A stretch of DNA of 36,857 nucleotides from Bacteroidota bacterium. Lineage in GTDB: Bacteria > Bacteroidota > Bacteroidia > JABEUT01. The notes under the pieces were generated by a model. That model was not told where the DNA came from. It made no database searches and was given only the letters and a program-made list of their open reading frames with translations. Positions 18,316 to 28,807 of the stretch are shown one piece after another; the stretch's first letter is position 1; every line of letters begins with the position of its first letter. The position numbers were made by a program, and so were the translations under genes. The stretch is taken from assembly GCA_021823405.1 (NCBI GenBank), contig JAKAOA010000013.1:1-36857 (forward strand), written 5' to 3'.

Positions 18316-21177
18316 TTATTCTAGTTCCTTTGCTAAGTATATGGCGGTACAGCTTTGCTTATTATCAAGTAATTCTTCGGGCGTACCCTGTGCGACAATT
18401 TCGCCTCCTTTAGCACCGCCTTCGGGACCCAAGTCAATTATATGGTCAGCCACTTTTATCACATCCATATTATGCTCTATTACTATCACAGTGTTACCGT
18501 AGTCAACTAGTTTATTCAATACATCAAGAAGCATCCGGATATCCTCAAAATGCAACCCGGTCGTAGGTTCGTCGAGCAGATACAGCGTACTGCCCGTTTG
18601 CCTTTTGGAAAGTTCAGTTGCCAGTTTAGTACGCTGCGCTTCTCCGCCCGACAAAGTTACCGATGATTGCCCAAGCGTTAAATATCCTAGTCCTATCTGA
18701 TTAAGCGAAGTTATCTTTTGTGTAATAGAGGGTATTTCAGAAAAAAACTCAACTGACTGTTCAATTGTCATATTGAGCACATCATTAATGGACTTGCCTT
18801 TGAATCGGACTTCAAGCGTCTGCCGGTCATATCTCTTACCGTTACATTCGTTACATAGCACGTATACATCCGGAAGAAAATTCATTTCAATGCTTTTAAT
18901 ACCTGCACCGCTGCATCCTTCACACCTGCCTCCCTTCACATTGAACGAGAACCGTCCCGGCTTATACCCTCGTACCTTCGATTCGGGAAGTGATGCAAAA
19001 AGATTTCTTATATCATTAAATACACCCGTATAGGTGGCTGGGTTTGATCGAGGCGTCCGTCCTATAGGGCTTTGGTCTATATCCACTATTTTATCTATAT
19101 ACTGCAACCCCTTGACCGACTCGTATTCCAGAGGCATAATATCAGATTTATAAAGATGCCGGCAGAATATGGGATAAAGAGTTTCATTTATCAGCGACGA
19201 CTTTCCGCCGCCGGAAACGCCGGTTACGCATATAAGCTTACCGAGTGGAAATTTAACGCTCACATTCTTCAAATTATGTCCCCTTGCCCCGTTCAGTTCA
19301 ATCACTTTTCCGCTGCCTTTGCGGCGTTTCTTCGGTACGGCTATCTTTTTCTTGCCAACCAGATACTCGGCTGTTATTGTGTTGAATTTCTTAAAATCAG
19401 CTGGCTTGCCTTCGGCAACTATTTTCCCGCCAAGAATACCTGCTCCTGGTCCTACATCAATAAGCCAGTCACTGGCTAACATCATTTCTTTATCATGTTC
19501 CACTACCATAACCGAGTTTCCCGAATCACGCAGCCGGCAGAGGGTATCAATCAGTTTCGCATTATCACTTTGATGCAGCCCGATGCTGGGTTCATCCAGA
19601 ATATAAAGCACTCCTACAAGTTGTGAACCAAGCTGTGTGGCAAGACGAATCCGTTGGGCTTCGCCTCCTGACAATGTTCGTGCTGTAAGATTAAGATTTA
19701 AGTAACCAAGCCCCACATTTTTCAAAAATTGTATGCGGCTCTCCAATTCTTTAAGAATATCCTTAGCTATTAAACCGCTTTTCGGATCCAGTTTTAAACG
19801 AATTTTATTTACCCAGCAGCTTAATAAGTCAATATCGAGAGATGCAACTTCTGCTATGTTCATACCATCTAATTTGAAAAACAGGGCTTCCTTTTTGAGC
19901 CGCGCCCCCTTGCATTCGGGACATGCCACCTTATTCATAAACCCCGATACCCATTGGTTAAGCCCTTCCGTTTCGCTGTCATTACGTTGCCTTTCCAAAA
20001 AATTAACGATTCCTTCAAAGCTCAATTCGTAATTGTGCGAACTGCCGCTCAAGCTTTGGCGTACCTTAAGAAGTTCGTTAGTTCCGTATAGTATAGTATG
20101 AATCGCTTCGGCAGGTATTTTATTTACCGGTGTATCAAGCGTGAAATGATATTTTTCTGCAATGGCATCGAGTTGCAGGAATATCCATGTATCCTTTCTC
20201 TTTCCGGCGGGAAGAATGGCGCCTTCGTTAATTGACAAATGCGGATGGGGCATCAGTTTCTTCTCGTCTATCTGCGAGATTTCACCCAGCCCGTTACAGC
20301 GCGGACAGGCGCCATAAGGCGAATTAAAGGAAAACAAATTCGGCGCCGGTTCATCATACGAAATACCGGAAGTCGGGCACATCAGAAAACGGCTGAATGG
20401 TCGCGCCATATTCACTTCATCAATTATAATTAACATCCCTTTGCCTTGCTTTAAAGCAAGGCGCACCGATTCCGTAACGCGGTTCTTCGCAGCGTCATTT
20501 ATAAATACTGTATCTACTATTACCTCTATGTTGTGCACTGAATACCTGTCGGTATGCATACCGGGTTTCAGTTCTTTTATTGTACCATCAATGCGGACCT
20601 TAAGGAATCCGCTCTTTCGGCATTGTTCAAATAGTTCGCGATAATGTCCCTTTCTGCCTTTCACAAGAGGGGCGAGAATTTGAATTTTTTGTTCTAAATA
20701 GTTTTTCAGAATGAGGTCAATAATTTGCTGTTCGGTGAAACGAACCATCCTTTCGCCTGTTACATAAGAATAGGCATCGCCGGTGCGCGCGAAAAGAAGA
20801 CGCAGAAAATCATATATCTCCGTAATAGTACCCACCGTAGAACGCGGGTTCCTGCCTACTGTTTTCTGCTCTATTGAAATAACAGGGCTTAAGCCCTCAA
20901 TCTTATCCACATCCGGTCGCTCCATGCTTCCTATGAACTGACGCGCATAAGAAGAAAGCGTTTCAACATAACGCCGCTGTCCCTCTGCATATATAGTATC
21001 AAAGGCGAGCGTTGATTTCCCGCTTCCGCTCAATCCGGTAACTACCACAAGTTTGTTGCGGGGAATCTTCAGGTTTATATTTTTCAGGTTATGCTCCCTT
21101 GCCCCTGTAATATCTATGTACTCATCCCCAATATCAGGATATCCTTTCAATACATCCATCTTATTCTCCTTTTTCAT
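18316..21177 (-). CDS. uvrA: Excinuclease ABC subunit A
   Basis: This 953-residue damage-recognition ATPase belongs to nucleotide excision repair and acts with UvrB and UvrC, neither of which is in this window. It has two ABC ATPase halves. The first Walker A is GLSGSGKS (48-55) and the second is GVSGGGKSS. Two signature motifs begin LSGGEAQR. Zinc modules include CPRCNG, CPECKG and the pair CEGC/CNEC. The length is normal. The start is ambiguous: ATG 21177 lies 3 bp after the lytic transglycosylase stop, while ATG 21159 is preceded by AAGGAG at ideal spacing and would give 947 residues. It is the last gene of a unit with the two genes upstream. Confidence 0.97.
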   Translation of the reverse strand: MKKENKMDVLKGYPDIGDEYIDITGAREHNLKNINLKIPRNKLVVVTGLSGSGKSTLAFDTIYAEGQRRYVETLSSYARQFIGSMERPDVDKIEGLSPVISIEQKTVGRNPRSTVGTITEIYDFLRLLFARTGDAYSYVTGERMVRFTEQQIIDLILKNYLEQKIQILAPLVKGRKGHYRELFEQCRKSGFLKVRIDGTIKELKPGMHTDRYSVHNIEVIVDTVFINDAAKNRVTESVRLALKQGKGMLIIIDEVNMARPFSRFLMCPTSGISYDEPAPNLFSFNSPYGACPRCNGLGEISQIDEKKLMPHPHLSINEGAILPAGKRKDTWIFLQLDAIAEKYHFTLDTPVNKIPAEAIHTILYGTNELLKVRQSLSGSSHNYELSFEGIVNFLERQRNDSETEGLNQWVSGFMNKVACPECKGARLKKEALFFKLDGMNIAEVASLDIDLLSCWVNKIRLKLDPKSGLIAKDILKELESRIQFLKNVGLGYLNLNLTARTLSGGEAQRIRLATQLGSQLVGVLYILDEPSIGLHQSDNAKLIDTLCRLRDSGNSVMVVEHDKEMMLASDWLIDVGPGAGILGGKIVAEGKPADFKKFNTITAEYLVGKKKIAVPKKRRKGSGKVIELNGARGHNLKNVSVKFPLGKLICVTGVSGGGKSSLINETLYPIFCRHLYKSDIMPLEYESVKGLQYIDKIVDIDQSPIGRTPRSNPATYTGVFNDIRNLFASLPESKVRGYKPGRFSFNVKGGRCEGCSGAGIKSIEMNFLPDVYVLCNECNGKRYDRQTLEVRFKGKSINDVLNMTIEQSVEFFSEIPSITQKITSLNQIGLGYLTLGQSSVTLSGGEAQRTKLATELSKRQTGSTLYLLDEPTTGLHFEDIRMLLDVLNKLVDYGNTVIVIEHNMDVIKVADHIIDLGPEGGAKGGEIVAQGTPEELLDNKQSCTAIYLAKELE

Positions 21178-21180
21178 AAT

Positions 21181-22473
21181 CTATTTTACGAACATCATCA
21201 GTTCGTCTCCCGGTTTTATAATTAAGGTATCACTGATGTTGTTCCACGCCCTTATTTGGTCAACCGTTACTCTGAACTTTTCGGCAAGGCACTCGATTGT
21301 CTCCCCGCTTTGCACAATGTGAACTATTATTTTGGGTTCTGAAGTGTCAGGCGTTGACGCGCCGGTAATCGACTTAACGCTGCATTGCGCCGGCGTTACT
21401 TTAGCGGAATCTATTTCTACTTCGGTTTTTGCATTGCCGCCGGTATTTAACGGCTGAACGGATTCAAGAGAATCGTTGTACACTATGTCTTCGCCGAGTT
21501 CTTCAAAAGGAACGTTTTTTCTCGGCAGTGTAATAACATATTCTGTCCCGCCTGTATTATTCAGTTTGTCACTCATTAGCCACGGATTAAAGAACTTGAG
21601 GGTATGAAAATTTATTCCATAATTTTCGGCTAAGGAGGCAAGTACCACTGTTGAATCTACAGTTATGGTATAAGTTGGTAAGGGTTGATAGTAATCCGCC
21701 TTGTTCAAGTAATATCCATACCAATCGGGATGGGCAGTTAACTGTTTGAGTGCCAGAATACGGTATATATATCGGGAGGTTTCAAGATTGAGTGACAGGT
21801 TATAATAGTTGGATTCTCTTTCGCGTTCTACATCTTTTCTCAAACCTTCAATACCCATGTTATACGAAGCCGCAACGAGCGTCCAGTTATGAAAAACATC
21901 ATACGCATCCTTAAAATAGCTGCATGCCGCCTCGGTACTTCTCTCAAGATTATATCGTTCATCCACTTCCTTGTTAATTTTCAGATTATATGCAAGCGCA
22001 GTACTTTTCATTAGCTGCCAGAACCCTGCCGCCCCGGCAGGCGATACTTTGTACCCGAAACCGCTTTCAGCCATTGCAAGAAATTTAAAATCATCGGGAA
22101 TTGAGTATTTTTTCAATACCCTCTCTATAACCGGAAAGTAGCGCGATGAGCGCTTTAACATTAATAACGACTGCGACTGCCAGTATGTATTTACCAAAAT
22201 CTCCTGTTCCATGCCCTCTTTTACACCCAGATGATTCATTGGAACTTCTTCTCCGGCAAAATTCATGGTGTCGGGTAACGGAACATCATATACCTTAAAC
22301 CTTTGGTTGAAAGGGATATCATCGGTAGTCAGATTTTTTGAAAAACTTAATGTTTCTATCAGGAGTACAATTAAAACCATAATCCCCGCGGCATAGAGAA
22401 TGCTTTTAACGCCTTTCGACAATTTAACGGGAGCGCTTACGCGAATTCTCTTGGAAAATTTATGACCCTTCAT
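21181..22473 (-). CDS. Membrane-anchored lytic transglycosylase with C-terminal LysM (MltD-like)
   Basis: This 430-residue protein has a basic N-terminus and one membrane helix (about 24-43), placing the rest in the periplasm. The SLT domain (about 110-280) carries the catalytic Glu in AMAESGF (E136) and the conserved GAAGFWQLM and SYNMG motifs. A LysM domain (about 380-430, [16 protein letters not shown]) would bind peptidoglycan. Such enzymes cleave the glycan strand to 1,6-anhydro ends. It overlaps the WecA-like gene by 14 bp and is followed by uvrA after 3 bp, so the three genes are likely co-transcribed. Denuded or modified glycan ends made by amidases and such enzymes are what SPOR proteins recognise elsewhere. 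Confidence 0.92.
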   Translation of the reverse strand: MKGHKFSKRIRVSAPVKLSKGVKSILYAAGIMVLIVLLIETLSFSKNLTTDDIPFNQRFKVYDVPLPDTMNFAGEEVPMNHLGVKEGMEQEILVNTYWQSQSLLMLKRSSRYFPVIERVLKKYSIPDDFKFLAMAESGFGYKVSPAGAAGFWQLMKSTALAYNLKINKEVDERYNLERSTEAACSYFKDAYDVFHNWTLVAASYNMGIEGLRKDVERERESNYYNLSLNLETSRYIYRILALKQLTAHPDWYGYYLNKADYYQPLPTYTITVDSTVVLASLAENYGINFHTLKFFNPWLMSDKLNNTGGTEYVITLPRKNVPFEELGEDIVYNDSLESVQPLNTGGNAKTEVEIDSAKVTPAQCSVKSITGASTPDTSEPKIIVHIVQSGETIECLAEKFRVTVDQIRAWNNISDTLIIKPGDELMMFVK

Positions 22474-23557
22474 GAACCCTCTTCTTTATCCTGGTAACCA
22501 CAAAAAAAGAAATAAGCGATAATATGAAAAAACTCCCAAAAATGAGGCAATCCGGCATCGTCCATATCTCTATATATTTATTTATGATTACCACGCATAT
22601 AAAACATATTGCCGAATAACCGGCATAAACAAGAGCAATCCGTGGCTCTTTAATGCCAAGATAAAAAAGATGGTGGGTGGTATGGTCCTTCCCGCCGATG
22701 AAAGGTGAAGCTCCTTTCAACAGCCGGTTAATGAAAACCACAGTGGTATCAATTACAGGAAGTGCAAAGGTGAGAAGTACTGAAATGAAGTTCTTGGTTA
22801 ATAATATTCCTTGAACTGGTAGGTGAGCATTGTCTGGCGCCATTGGAGTATTCCATAAAAACAAGATGCTTACCGCCGAAAGAAATGCGCCAAGAAATTG
22901 GGTGCCTGTATCTCCCATGAACATTTTGGATGGATACCAGTTAAAAAGCAAAAAGGCGAATACGGCGGAAAGCATGCCCAATACCATAGTAACGAAAATG
23001 GAGGTGGCGCTATGTCGGATAAGTAAAACAGAAGTAATTGAGGCAAGAGCCCCTATTACAGCCACTGAAGAAACAGCATCCATATTATCAAGAAGATTGA
23101 TGGAATTCATTAGTCCTACCACCCACAGCATAGTGAGACCGTAATTAAGATACATATTCGGAAAAATATTGATATAAATACCACTGAAGATAAGTATAAA
23201 ACCACAACATACCTGCGATGAAAATTTAAGCATCGGGTTGGTATCATACGCATCATCAGCCAACCCCATTAGGAATGCAACAGTGCAGACGCACAGTAAT
23301 CCTATTGTTTGTGAATGTAGCAGCACAGTGGTAGGTTGAAAATAAAGGGAGTACACAATAAGTGAAACCAGAAAAGCGATATAAAAAGTAATTCCTCCCA
23401 AAGCCGGCTTGGAAGTTGTATTCCATCTTATTATTTTTTCATCTTTACGAATACCAAGGGTACCGGCAAATTTCAGGAATAAGCTGTTCAGCAATATGGA
23501 TAAGCCAAAAACTACAATGAAAAATGTGAAATAAAACAGGGGCAGGTTGAATGTCAT
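22460..23557 (-). CDS. WecA/MraY-family undecaprenyl-phosphate glycosyl-1-phosphate transferase
   Basis: This 365-residue polytopic membrane protein has about eleven hydrophobic segments. The motifs are GLADDAYD (about 92-99), NLLDNMDAVSS (usually NxxDNMDGLA, with Ala in place of the Gly here), MGDTGTQFLG and the HTTHHL loop, which together define the WecA/TagO branch. It would transfer a sugar-1-phosphate from a UDP-sugar to undecaprenyl phosphate, starting polysaccharide or O-antigen-like glycan synthesis. It follows the exopolysaccharide genes on the same strand after a 137-bp gap that holds a dispersed repeat. The sugar is unknown. Confidence 0.9.
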   Translation of the reverse strand: MTFNLPLFYFTFFIVVFGLSILLNSLFLKFAGTLGIRKDEKIIRWNTTSKPALGGITFYIAFLVSLIVYSLYFQPTTVLLHSQTIGLLCVCTVAFLMGLADDAYDTNPMLKFSSQVCCGFILIFSGIYINIFPNMYLNYGLTMLWVVGLMNSINLLDNMDAVSSVAVIGALASITSVLLIRHSATSIFVTMVLGMLSAVFAFLLFNWYPSKMFMGDTGTQFLGAFLSAVSILFLWNTPMAPDNAHLPVQGILLTKNFISVLLTFALPVIDTTVVFINRLLKGASPFIGGKDHTTHHLFYLGIKEPRIALVYAGYSAICFICVVIINKYIEIWTMPDCLIFGSFFILSLISFFVVTRIKKRVHEGS

Positions 23558-23580
23558 AAAAGGTATCAGCGTCTTGATTC

Positions 23581-23638
23581 TTGTAAACCAATGCTTTGAA
23601 TTAGTGAATTATAGCGTATTCAATCGCGGTCGGTATAA
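23581..23638. repeat. Dispersed palindromic repeat, copy B
   Basis: This element shares ACCRATGCTTTGAATT.GTG.ATT and TTCAAT.G..GTCGGTATAA with copy A at 12627-12697 (about three mismatches in each arm). It lacks the central 20-bp palindrome of copy A. Its arms are inverted (TTGAAT/ATTCAA, and a decayed outer end against TCGGTATAA). It fills most of the spacer between the rmlC-like and WecA-like genes. Confidence 0.7.
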
Positions 23639-23694
23639 AAAGCAAATTTACGCTAATTTTCTCTTGTCCTTAACTCCTTTGCCCCATTCAAATT

Positions 23695-24237
23695 CTAAAA
23701 CATAGTTTGGAAATCAGCGAAACGCTTCCCTTTAAGATCCTTTTCGGAAAGTACAGGATGCTGAATGTTCCAATGAATCCCTATATCGGGGTCGTTCCAT
23801 ACAATACAATCTTCCGACTGCTTATTGTAAAAATTCGAGCATTTATAAAAGAATACAGTATTATCTTCGAGGGTTGCAAAACCATGTGCAAATCCGGCAG
23901 GAATATAGAAAATGGTATGGTTGCCCGAATTTAACTCTATTCCGAAATGCTTGCCGTAAGTAGGTGAATGCTTACGTATATCAACTGCCACATCCCAAAC
24001 AGCGCCTTGGATAACTCGCACCAGTTTTGCCTGCGCAAAGGGCGGATTCTGGAAATGCAACCCTCTTATTACACCCTTTTGCGATAACGATTGGTTATCC
24101 TGAACAAACTCGTCCATGATGCCAACTGCATGAAACGCCATTTTATTGTATGGTTCGTAAAAATATCCCCTTTCGTCCCGAAATACCTTTGGCTGTATTA
24201 TTGCCAGTCCTTCTATATTGGTACGCAAAACTTGCAT
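23695..24237 (-). CDS. rfbC: dTDP-4-dehydrorhamnose 3,5-epimerase
   Basis: This 180-residue cupin enzyme (RmlC/RfbC) performs the third step of dTDP-L-rhamnose synthesis. It has the active-site His in VIRGLHFQ (H61), the VWDVAVDIRKHSPTYGK strand and IPAGFAHGF, all typical, and its length is standard. It is the last gene before the repeat at 23581 and lies 20 bp after wzc. RmlA, RmlB and RmlD are not in the window, so they must be elsewhere, or this member may serve another deoxysugar. Confidence 0.95.
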   Translation of the reverse strand: MQVLRTNIEGLAIIQPKVFRDERGYFYEPYNKMAFHAVGIMDEFVQDNQSLSQKGVIRGLHFQNPPFAQAKLVRVIQGAVWDVAVDIRKHSPTYGKHFGIELNSGNHTIFYIPAGFAHGFATLEDNTVFFYKCSNFYNKQSEDCIVWNDPDIGIHWNIQHPVLSEKDLKGKRFADFQTMF

Positions 24238-24257
24238 ATTTAATACATTTAAGATTA

Positions 24258-26669
24258 TTAATACGCCTGATAATAGCTGCCCGTGCCATAGTGGGTTCCA
24301 TAGCCGTAAGAAGACATCTTCTGTTTCAGATCCATTCCGTTAAGGATAATGGAGAGGCTATGGAAGTTGTTCTCAAAATAAAGCCGGTCTATAAAATGAA
24401 TAAACTCCCTTTTAGAATAGCCGGCGCGCATTACATATAAAGGATAATCTGCCTTCTGGAGCATAGCAATACCGTCTGTAACCAGGCCAACCGGTGGATT
24501 ATCAATTATAATGGTATCGTACTGCAGTTTTAGCTTCTCCAGAATCTGATCCATCTCTTTACTTATAACAAGTTCGGAAGGGTTAGGTGGAATGGGTCCG
24601 GCAGTAATTATATTCAATTGGTCCGACTCCGTTTTTTGAACCACTTCGTCAATCAAATGTTTTCCTATTAAGAGCGTACTCATCCCTTTAGAGTTATCCA
24701 ATCCAAGAACTGTATGGATTCTTGGCTTTCGCATATCTAAATCCAGAATAATCACCCGTTTGCCCGAATAAGCTATAATGCCTGCCAGATTGATAGCGAT
24801 AAATGTTTTGCCTTCACCCGGAATGGTAGATGTAATAGCTATTATTTTGGGGTTATTGCTGCTTGCCCTTATAAATTGTAATTTAGTGCGGAGAGCTCTG
24901 AACGATTCGGCGAGAATTGATTTAGGAAAGTGATTTATAATGAGTTGCGATACCGGTATCTCCTTATTATAAAATGGAACAATTCCCAGAATGCTTACAG
25001 CGCTTTGGGTAAGCCGCTCAATTTCTTCAACAGAATTTACTTCGTTATAGAAGAGATAAATAATAAAAAGTAGCAGGATTGATATGCTTGTCGATATCAG
25101 GGCGGATACTCCGAGGGTAGATGACTTTTTCGGCGTCACCGGCATCTGTTCAGGAATTGCCGACTCAAGCACCTGACTTTGCGAAACATAACCCGCCTTT
25201 TCCAAAGCAAATTCTGTCTTTTTATCTAACAGGTCATCATAATATTTTTCATCAATGGAGAAAAGATGCTGCAGCCGCAGATACTCGATATTATTGGCAG
25301 AAGTGCCCGGACCAAGATATTGCGCCTTGATTCTGTCCGCTTCAACCTCAAGGTCTTCCTTCTTTGCATTTAGTCGTTGAATAGTAGCATCCAGCGATTG
25401 TAATATTAACTTATATTGGTCTTCTATCTGTTGATTCAAATGAAGCATTTCCTGATTGTTAGCCGTAACATCGTACGATTCTTGCTGCTTTGCGGTTATA
25501 AGATGATGCAATGAATTTAAATAATCATCAATTGTTGCACCATAATCATAGCCGCTTAAAAGACCTATTGTATTAGTAGGGTCAATATCCTTTTTTCCCT
25601 CTATTTCCTTGCGTATATAGCCCAACAGCTTTTCTTCTTCGGCAGTTGCGGCAACCTGGTCGTCCAGCGAGAACAATCTGCTGATGTTTTCCTTCGCATA
25701 CTCCACCGCCTCATCAGTTTTGTTGCCTTTATGCATCGTATCCAGTTGTTCTTCAGACGATTTTATTCTTCCATATACTGTATTCAACTGTTCGTCTATA
25801 AAATTCAATACATTTTCTGCGCTTTTCCTCCGGTTTTCAAGATCGAATTCAATATATCCTTCGGCCAGTTTATTCGCAACATCTGCGGCTATCGCATCCG
25901 ACGGGTCGGTGCATGAAATACTGATAGTTTTCGCTTCCGGGTTAAGCAATTTTACTGTAATGCGGGAGTAAAATTTATTTGCTAAAGCAATACTGTCGTT
26001 TATCCTAAAAAACCAAGGGTTTTTCTTAACCTTGCTTGTCATGCTTTCTATTTCACGCCTGTCTTCAAAATGCACCTTTAACCTTCCCCGGTGGGTGTCC
26101 GCCCATCTGTCTTCTTTAAAGGGTATCGAGTATGCAGAATCATTGATATTATAGGATATAAAACCACCCGTGTCGATTTTCACATTCAAATAAATTTTAA
26201 TACCCGCAAGCGCTTTCATTGCATTGCTGTCGGGTATTACCGAATAGGGTATCTTTTTGTATAGCTGATGCGTTTTGAATGTTCCCTCATTGTAATAGGT
26301 TACCCTCATCGGAAGCATATTGAAGATATGCTCGAGAAAAAGTTTGGAATGAATCAGTTCAACAGCCGATGCCAATTCATCTTCATCGGGTTGAAATAAA
26401 CCATTGTTATTTTGAATAACCTTATTCGCATTGTTCTCGTAGCTTAACTGAATGGTAGTACTTTCTTCGTACCAGCGTTGGGCGTATCGAAGATACAATA
26501 AGGCGGTAAGAAATCCGACTAAAAAAATAAGTCCGACCCATTTCAGGTTCTTCCGTGTTATGAGTGCGAAAAGTGCGAGGTCGAACTCCTCGCTAAAGGT
26601 ACTTAAATTCTTAGGTTTTCTTTTCCTCAAATTGTCCGAAATAGAAGAACCCTGTGATGTTTCGGGCAT
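24258..26669 (-). CDS. Wzc-like polysaccharide co-polymerase/tyrosine autokinase
   Basis: This 803-residue inner-membrane protein has a Wzz-type chain-length domain between two membrane helices (about 38-60 and 508-530), with a long coiled-coil periplasmic part. The cytoplasmic BY-kinase domain follows, with Walker A TIPGEGKT (about 616-622), a Walker A' (ILDLDMRKPR) and a Walker B (TIIIDNPPVG). The C-terminus is a tyrosine cluster (SYGYGTHYGTGSYYQAY) for autophosphorylation. It controls export and length of capsule or exopolysaccharide with the Wza gene just upstream (2-bp gap). No Wzb phosphatase gene is present nearby. Confidence 0.95.
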   Translation of the reverse strand: MPETSQGSSISDNLRKRKPKNLSTFSEEFDLALFALITRKNLKWVGLIFLVGFLTALLYLRYAQRWYEESTTIQLSYENNANKVIQNNNGLFQPDEDELASAVELIHSKLFLEHIFNMLPMRVTYYNEGTFKTHQLYKKIPYSVIPDSNAMKALAGIKIYLNVKIDTGGFISYNINDSAYSIPFKEDRWADTHRGRLKVHFEDRREIESMTSKVKKNPWFFRINDSIALANKFYSRITVKLLNPEAKTISISCTDPSDAIAADVANKLAEGYIEFDLENRRKSAENVLNFIDEQLNTVYGRIKSSEEQLDTMHKGNKTDEAVEYAKENISRLFSLDDQVAATAEEEKLLGYIRKEIEGKKDIDPTNTIGLLSGYDYGATIDDYLNSLHHLITAKQQESYDVTANNQEMLHLNQQIEDQYKLILQSLDATIQRLNAKKEDLEVEADRIKAQYLGPGTSANNIEYLRLQHLFSIDEKYYDDLLDKKTEFALEKAGYVSQSQVLESAIPEQMPVTPKKSSTLGVSALISTSISILLLFIIYLFYNEVNSVEEIERLTQSAVSILGIVPFYNKEIPVSQLIINHFPKSILAESFRALRTKLQFIRASSNNPKIIAITSTIPGEGKTFIAINLAGIIAYSGKRVIILDLDMRKPRIHTVLGLDNSKGMSTLLIGKHLIDEVVQKTESDQLNIITAGPIPPNPSELVISKEMDQILEKLKLQYDTIIIDNPPVGLVTDGIAMLQKADYPLYVMRAGYSKREFIHFIDRLYFENNFHSLSIILNGMDLKQKMSSYGYGTHYGTGSYYQAY

Positions 26670-26671
26670 TA

Positions 26672-27433
26672 CTAAAGTTTGTAGGTTACAACTAGAACGT
26701 ATATAAGAAGCAGGCTACTCAAAAGCGACAGGGCAGGTGTCAACCGTTCAAGGAGTTTTTCGGAAACCCTGCGTTGCGGGGTAACGTAAATTATATCGTT
26801 CTCCTGTAAAATCATGCTTCCTGCTTTTATCCCGTTAATGGTAGACAGGTCAATAAGATACACCTTCGGATTAGCAGGATCGCCGCGTATAAGTTTTATC
26901 TGCCATGCCTTTCCGCTTTCCGTTAAGCCGCCCGATTGTGCAAGGGCTTCTATTACAGTGGTGTTGTTGTTTAGGAGCGGTACCACCTTGGCGGAACCCG
27001 GGTCTCCCGGAAAAACAATAACGCGCCTGTTAGTTACCTTCAGAAGTACATAGGGTTTAATATAGTATTGCGAATACTTCTTCTCAAGCATCTCGTATGC
27101 CTCTCTTATAGTCATTCCTTGTAATGGCGTACGACCTATAACCGGAAAAACAACTGTGCCGTCCTGTTCTACAAGATAATCAGTCCCTCCGCCGGTTACA
27201 TTTGTCACACTCGTATTGTCCAGATTTGAAAAGTCAACCAGACGAAAGCCGTCGTTGGAGTATAACCTGAAGTTTATAAGGTCGTTGGGTGAAATTTTAT
27301 ATTCCTCACTCTGAACTGAATCTGGCAGAGGTGTGAATTTATAGTTTCGGTTTGTTTCAAGCATCATGCTGGGATACAATGCCCGACATGCCGATAATCC
27401 AACTAATGCAAATAAATATATTAATCTCCTCAT
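26672..27433 (-). CDS. Wza-like polysaccharide export lipoprotein
   Basis: This 253-residue outer-membrane export protein starts at ATG 27433, which directly opens a lipoprotein signal peptide (MRRLIYLFALVGLSAC, lipobox LSAC with Cys16). The upstream TTG 27457 would begin at the transcription start predicted from the box at 27464-27471. The Poly_export domain has YKISPNDLINFRLYS, and SLBB-type repeats follow (VFPVIGRTPLQGMTIREAYE). A C-terminal hydrophobic helix (LSLLSSLLLIYVLVVTYKL) matches the membrane-crossing helix seen in Wza. It is paired with wzc. Confidence 0.93.
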   Translation of the reverse strand: MRRLIYLFALVGLSACRALYPSMMLETNRNYKFTPLPDSVQSEEYKISPNDLINFRLYSNDGFRLVDFSNLDNTSVTNVTGGGTDYLVEQDGTVVFPVIGRTPLQGMTIREAYEMLEKKYSQYYIKPYVLLKVTNRRVIVFPGDPGSAKVVPLLNNNTTVIEALAQSGGLTESGKAWQIKLIRGDPANPKVYLIDLSTINGIKAGSMILQENDIIYVTPQRRVSEKLLERLTPALSLLSSLLLIYVLVVTYKL

Positions 27434-27463
27434 ATTTTGGAAATGTATCTGTTTCAATCCTTA

Positions 27464-27471
27464 CAAAAGTA
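27464..27471 (-). promoter_or_regulatory. -7 box upstream of wza
   Basis: The minus strand reads TACTTTTG (TAnnTTTG match) in the 45-bp spacer between the glycosyltransferase stop and the wza ATG. It would give a leader of about 25 nt and allow wza-wzc-rfbC to be transcribed apart from the upstream genes. Confidence 0.4.
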
Positions 27472-27478
27472 ATAAAAA

Positions 27479-28684
27479 TCAGCTTGACGTTATTCTCTTC
27501 GCTCTCAAAAGCTCCATATAGAGTTTCCTTATATTTTCCACAAGTGCAGTATACCCAAACCGTCCTCTAACGAATCCGTTACCCTCAAGCGACATCTTCA
27601 ACCTCAATTCGGCATCTGCGGCTAATTTGCAAATATTATCAGCAAATCCTTCTATATCCTCGGTAGCGCTCAACAGAGCGGTTATCCCAGGAATAACTAC
27701 ATTTTCTATGCCCCCGGTACGTGTGGAAACAATGGGCTTGCCAGCCGCCTGCGCTTCTATCAAACTTACCGGCGTGCCTTCGTTCAAAGATGTGAGCGCC
27801 ACTATATCAAGCCCTGCAAGTGCCACGTCCGCGTCCTGTACCCAGGAGGTAAACACTACATCAGCCGACTGATTTTCTCTCCCCTGTATAGAGTAGGTCA
27901 AATGTAGTTCTTTGCATTTGTCTATCAAATGATTTCTTAATTCTCCATCTCCAATTATACAGCCCCTTAAAGGTTCACCAATCTTTCTCTTTGCATCCCG
28001 GAATGCTGTAAGAAACAGTTCATGATTCTTAACAGGTACTAATCTTCCTATTATTCCTATTACTATATCTCCTTCTTTAAACCTATATTTCTCACGAAAC
28101 TGCATTCTCTTCCCGGATTTATCTGTTTGGAACCTCTCCAAGTCAAATCCAAGTGGAATAACGCGGAATTTGCTTGATGGGGCAATATGATTGACTTTTG
28201 TAAGTTCTTCCAACTGCTTTTCGCTTAAAGCGATTAGAGCACTTGTTTTGCGCGCGAGGTAGATCTCAATATTTTTATACACAGACGTTTGCAAATTGCC
28301 AAAATAAGAATGAAATACATGACCGTGAAATGTGTGGACTGTGATAGGAACCTGTAAGGAAAATGCCGCCATTCGTCCTAAAAAACCTGCTTTTGAGGCG
28401 TGTGTATGAACTATATGCGGGTTAAAGTTTTTTATTATATTTTTTATCTTCCTGTAAGCCACGAAGTCGTTATAGGGTAATATCGACCGTCTCATTTCCG
28501 GAATTACTGTTGGCGTTATTCCGTATCGCTGAAAAATAAAATCGGAACTCGCCTCCGTATCATCCTTTTCGCCCCCGATAAGCATTGTTTCAAATTCGGG
28601 TTCGAGGAATCGAGTAAGGTAGGCCACATTATAAGCCGGTCCTCCAAGATTAAAGCGGTTTATTATTCTTAAAACACGATACAT
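27479..28684 (-). CDS. GT4-family glycosyltransferase
   Basis: This 401-residue cytoplasmic GT-B protein has an N-terminal domain opening MYRVLRIINRFNLGGPAYN, a glycine-rich acceptor-side loop typical of the family. It carries HTHASKAGFLGRMAA and a C-terminal domain with the E-x7-E region NEGTPVSLIEAQ (about residue 300) and GIIGRLVPVKNHELFL. It would add one sugar from a nucleotide donor to the growing repeat unit. Donor and linkage cannot be told. It lies between asnB and wza on the same strand. Confidence 0.92.
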   Translation of the reverse strand: MYRVLRIINRFNLGGPAYNVAYLTRFLEPEFETMLIGGEKDDTEASSDFIFQRYGITPTVIPEMRRSILPYNDFVAYRKIKNIIKNFNPHIVHTHASKAGFLGRMAAFSLQVPITVHTFHGHVFHSYFGNLQTSVYKNIEIYLARKTSALIALSEKQLEELTKVNHIAPSSKFRVIPLGFDLERFQTDKSGKRMQFREKYRFKEGDIVIGIIGRLVPVKNHELFLTAFRDAKRKIGEPLRGCIIGDGELRNHLIDKCKELHLTYSIQGRENQSADVVFTSWVQDADVALAGLDIVALTSLNEGTPVSLIEAQAAGKPIVSTRTGGIENVVIPGITALLSATEDIEGFADNICKLAADAELRLKMSLEGNGFVRGRFGYTALVENIRKLYMELLRAKRITSS

Positions 28685-28807
28685 GAATGCCTAAACTTAC
28701 AATTTTTTCAGAATGAATGATGATATTTTTGTCCTTATCCGCCCCGAAACAGTTCACGCTCTATTAAGAAAGTTCAGGGGGTAATACTTTTTGCTATGTT
28801 CCAACTT

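Noticed and set aside
27434-27457. TTG 27457 as the start of wza
   Set aside because: It falls at the transcription start predicted from the TACTTTTG box, and the ATG at 27433 begins the lipoprotein signal directly.
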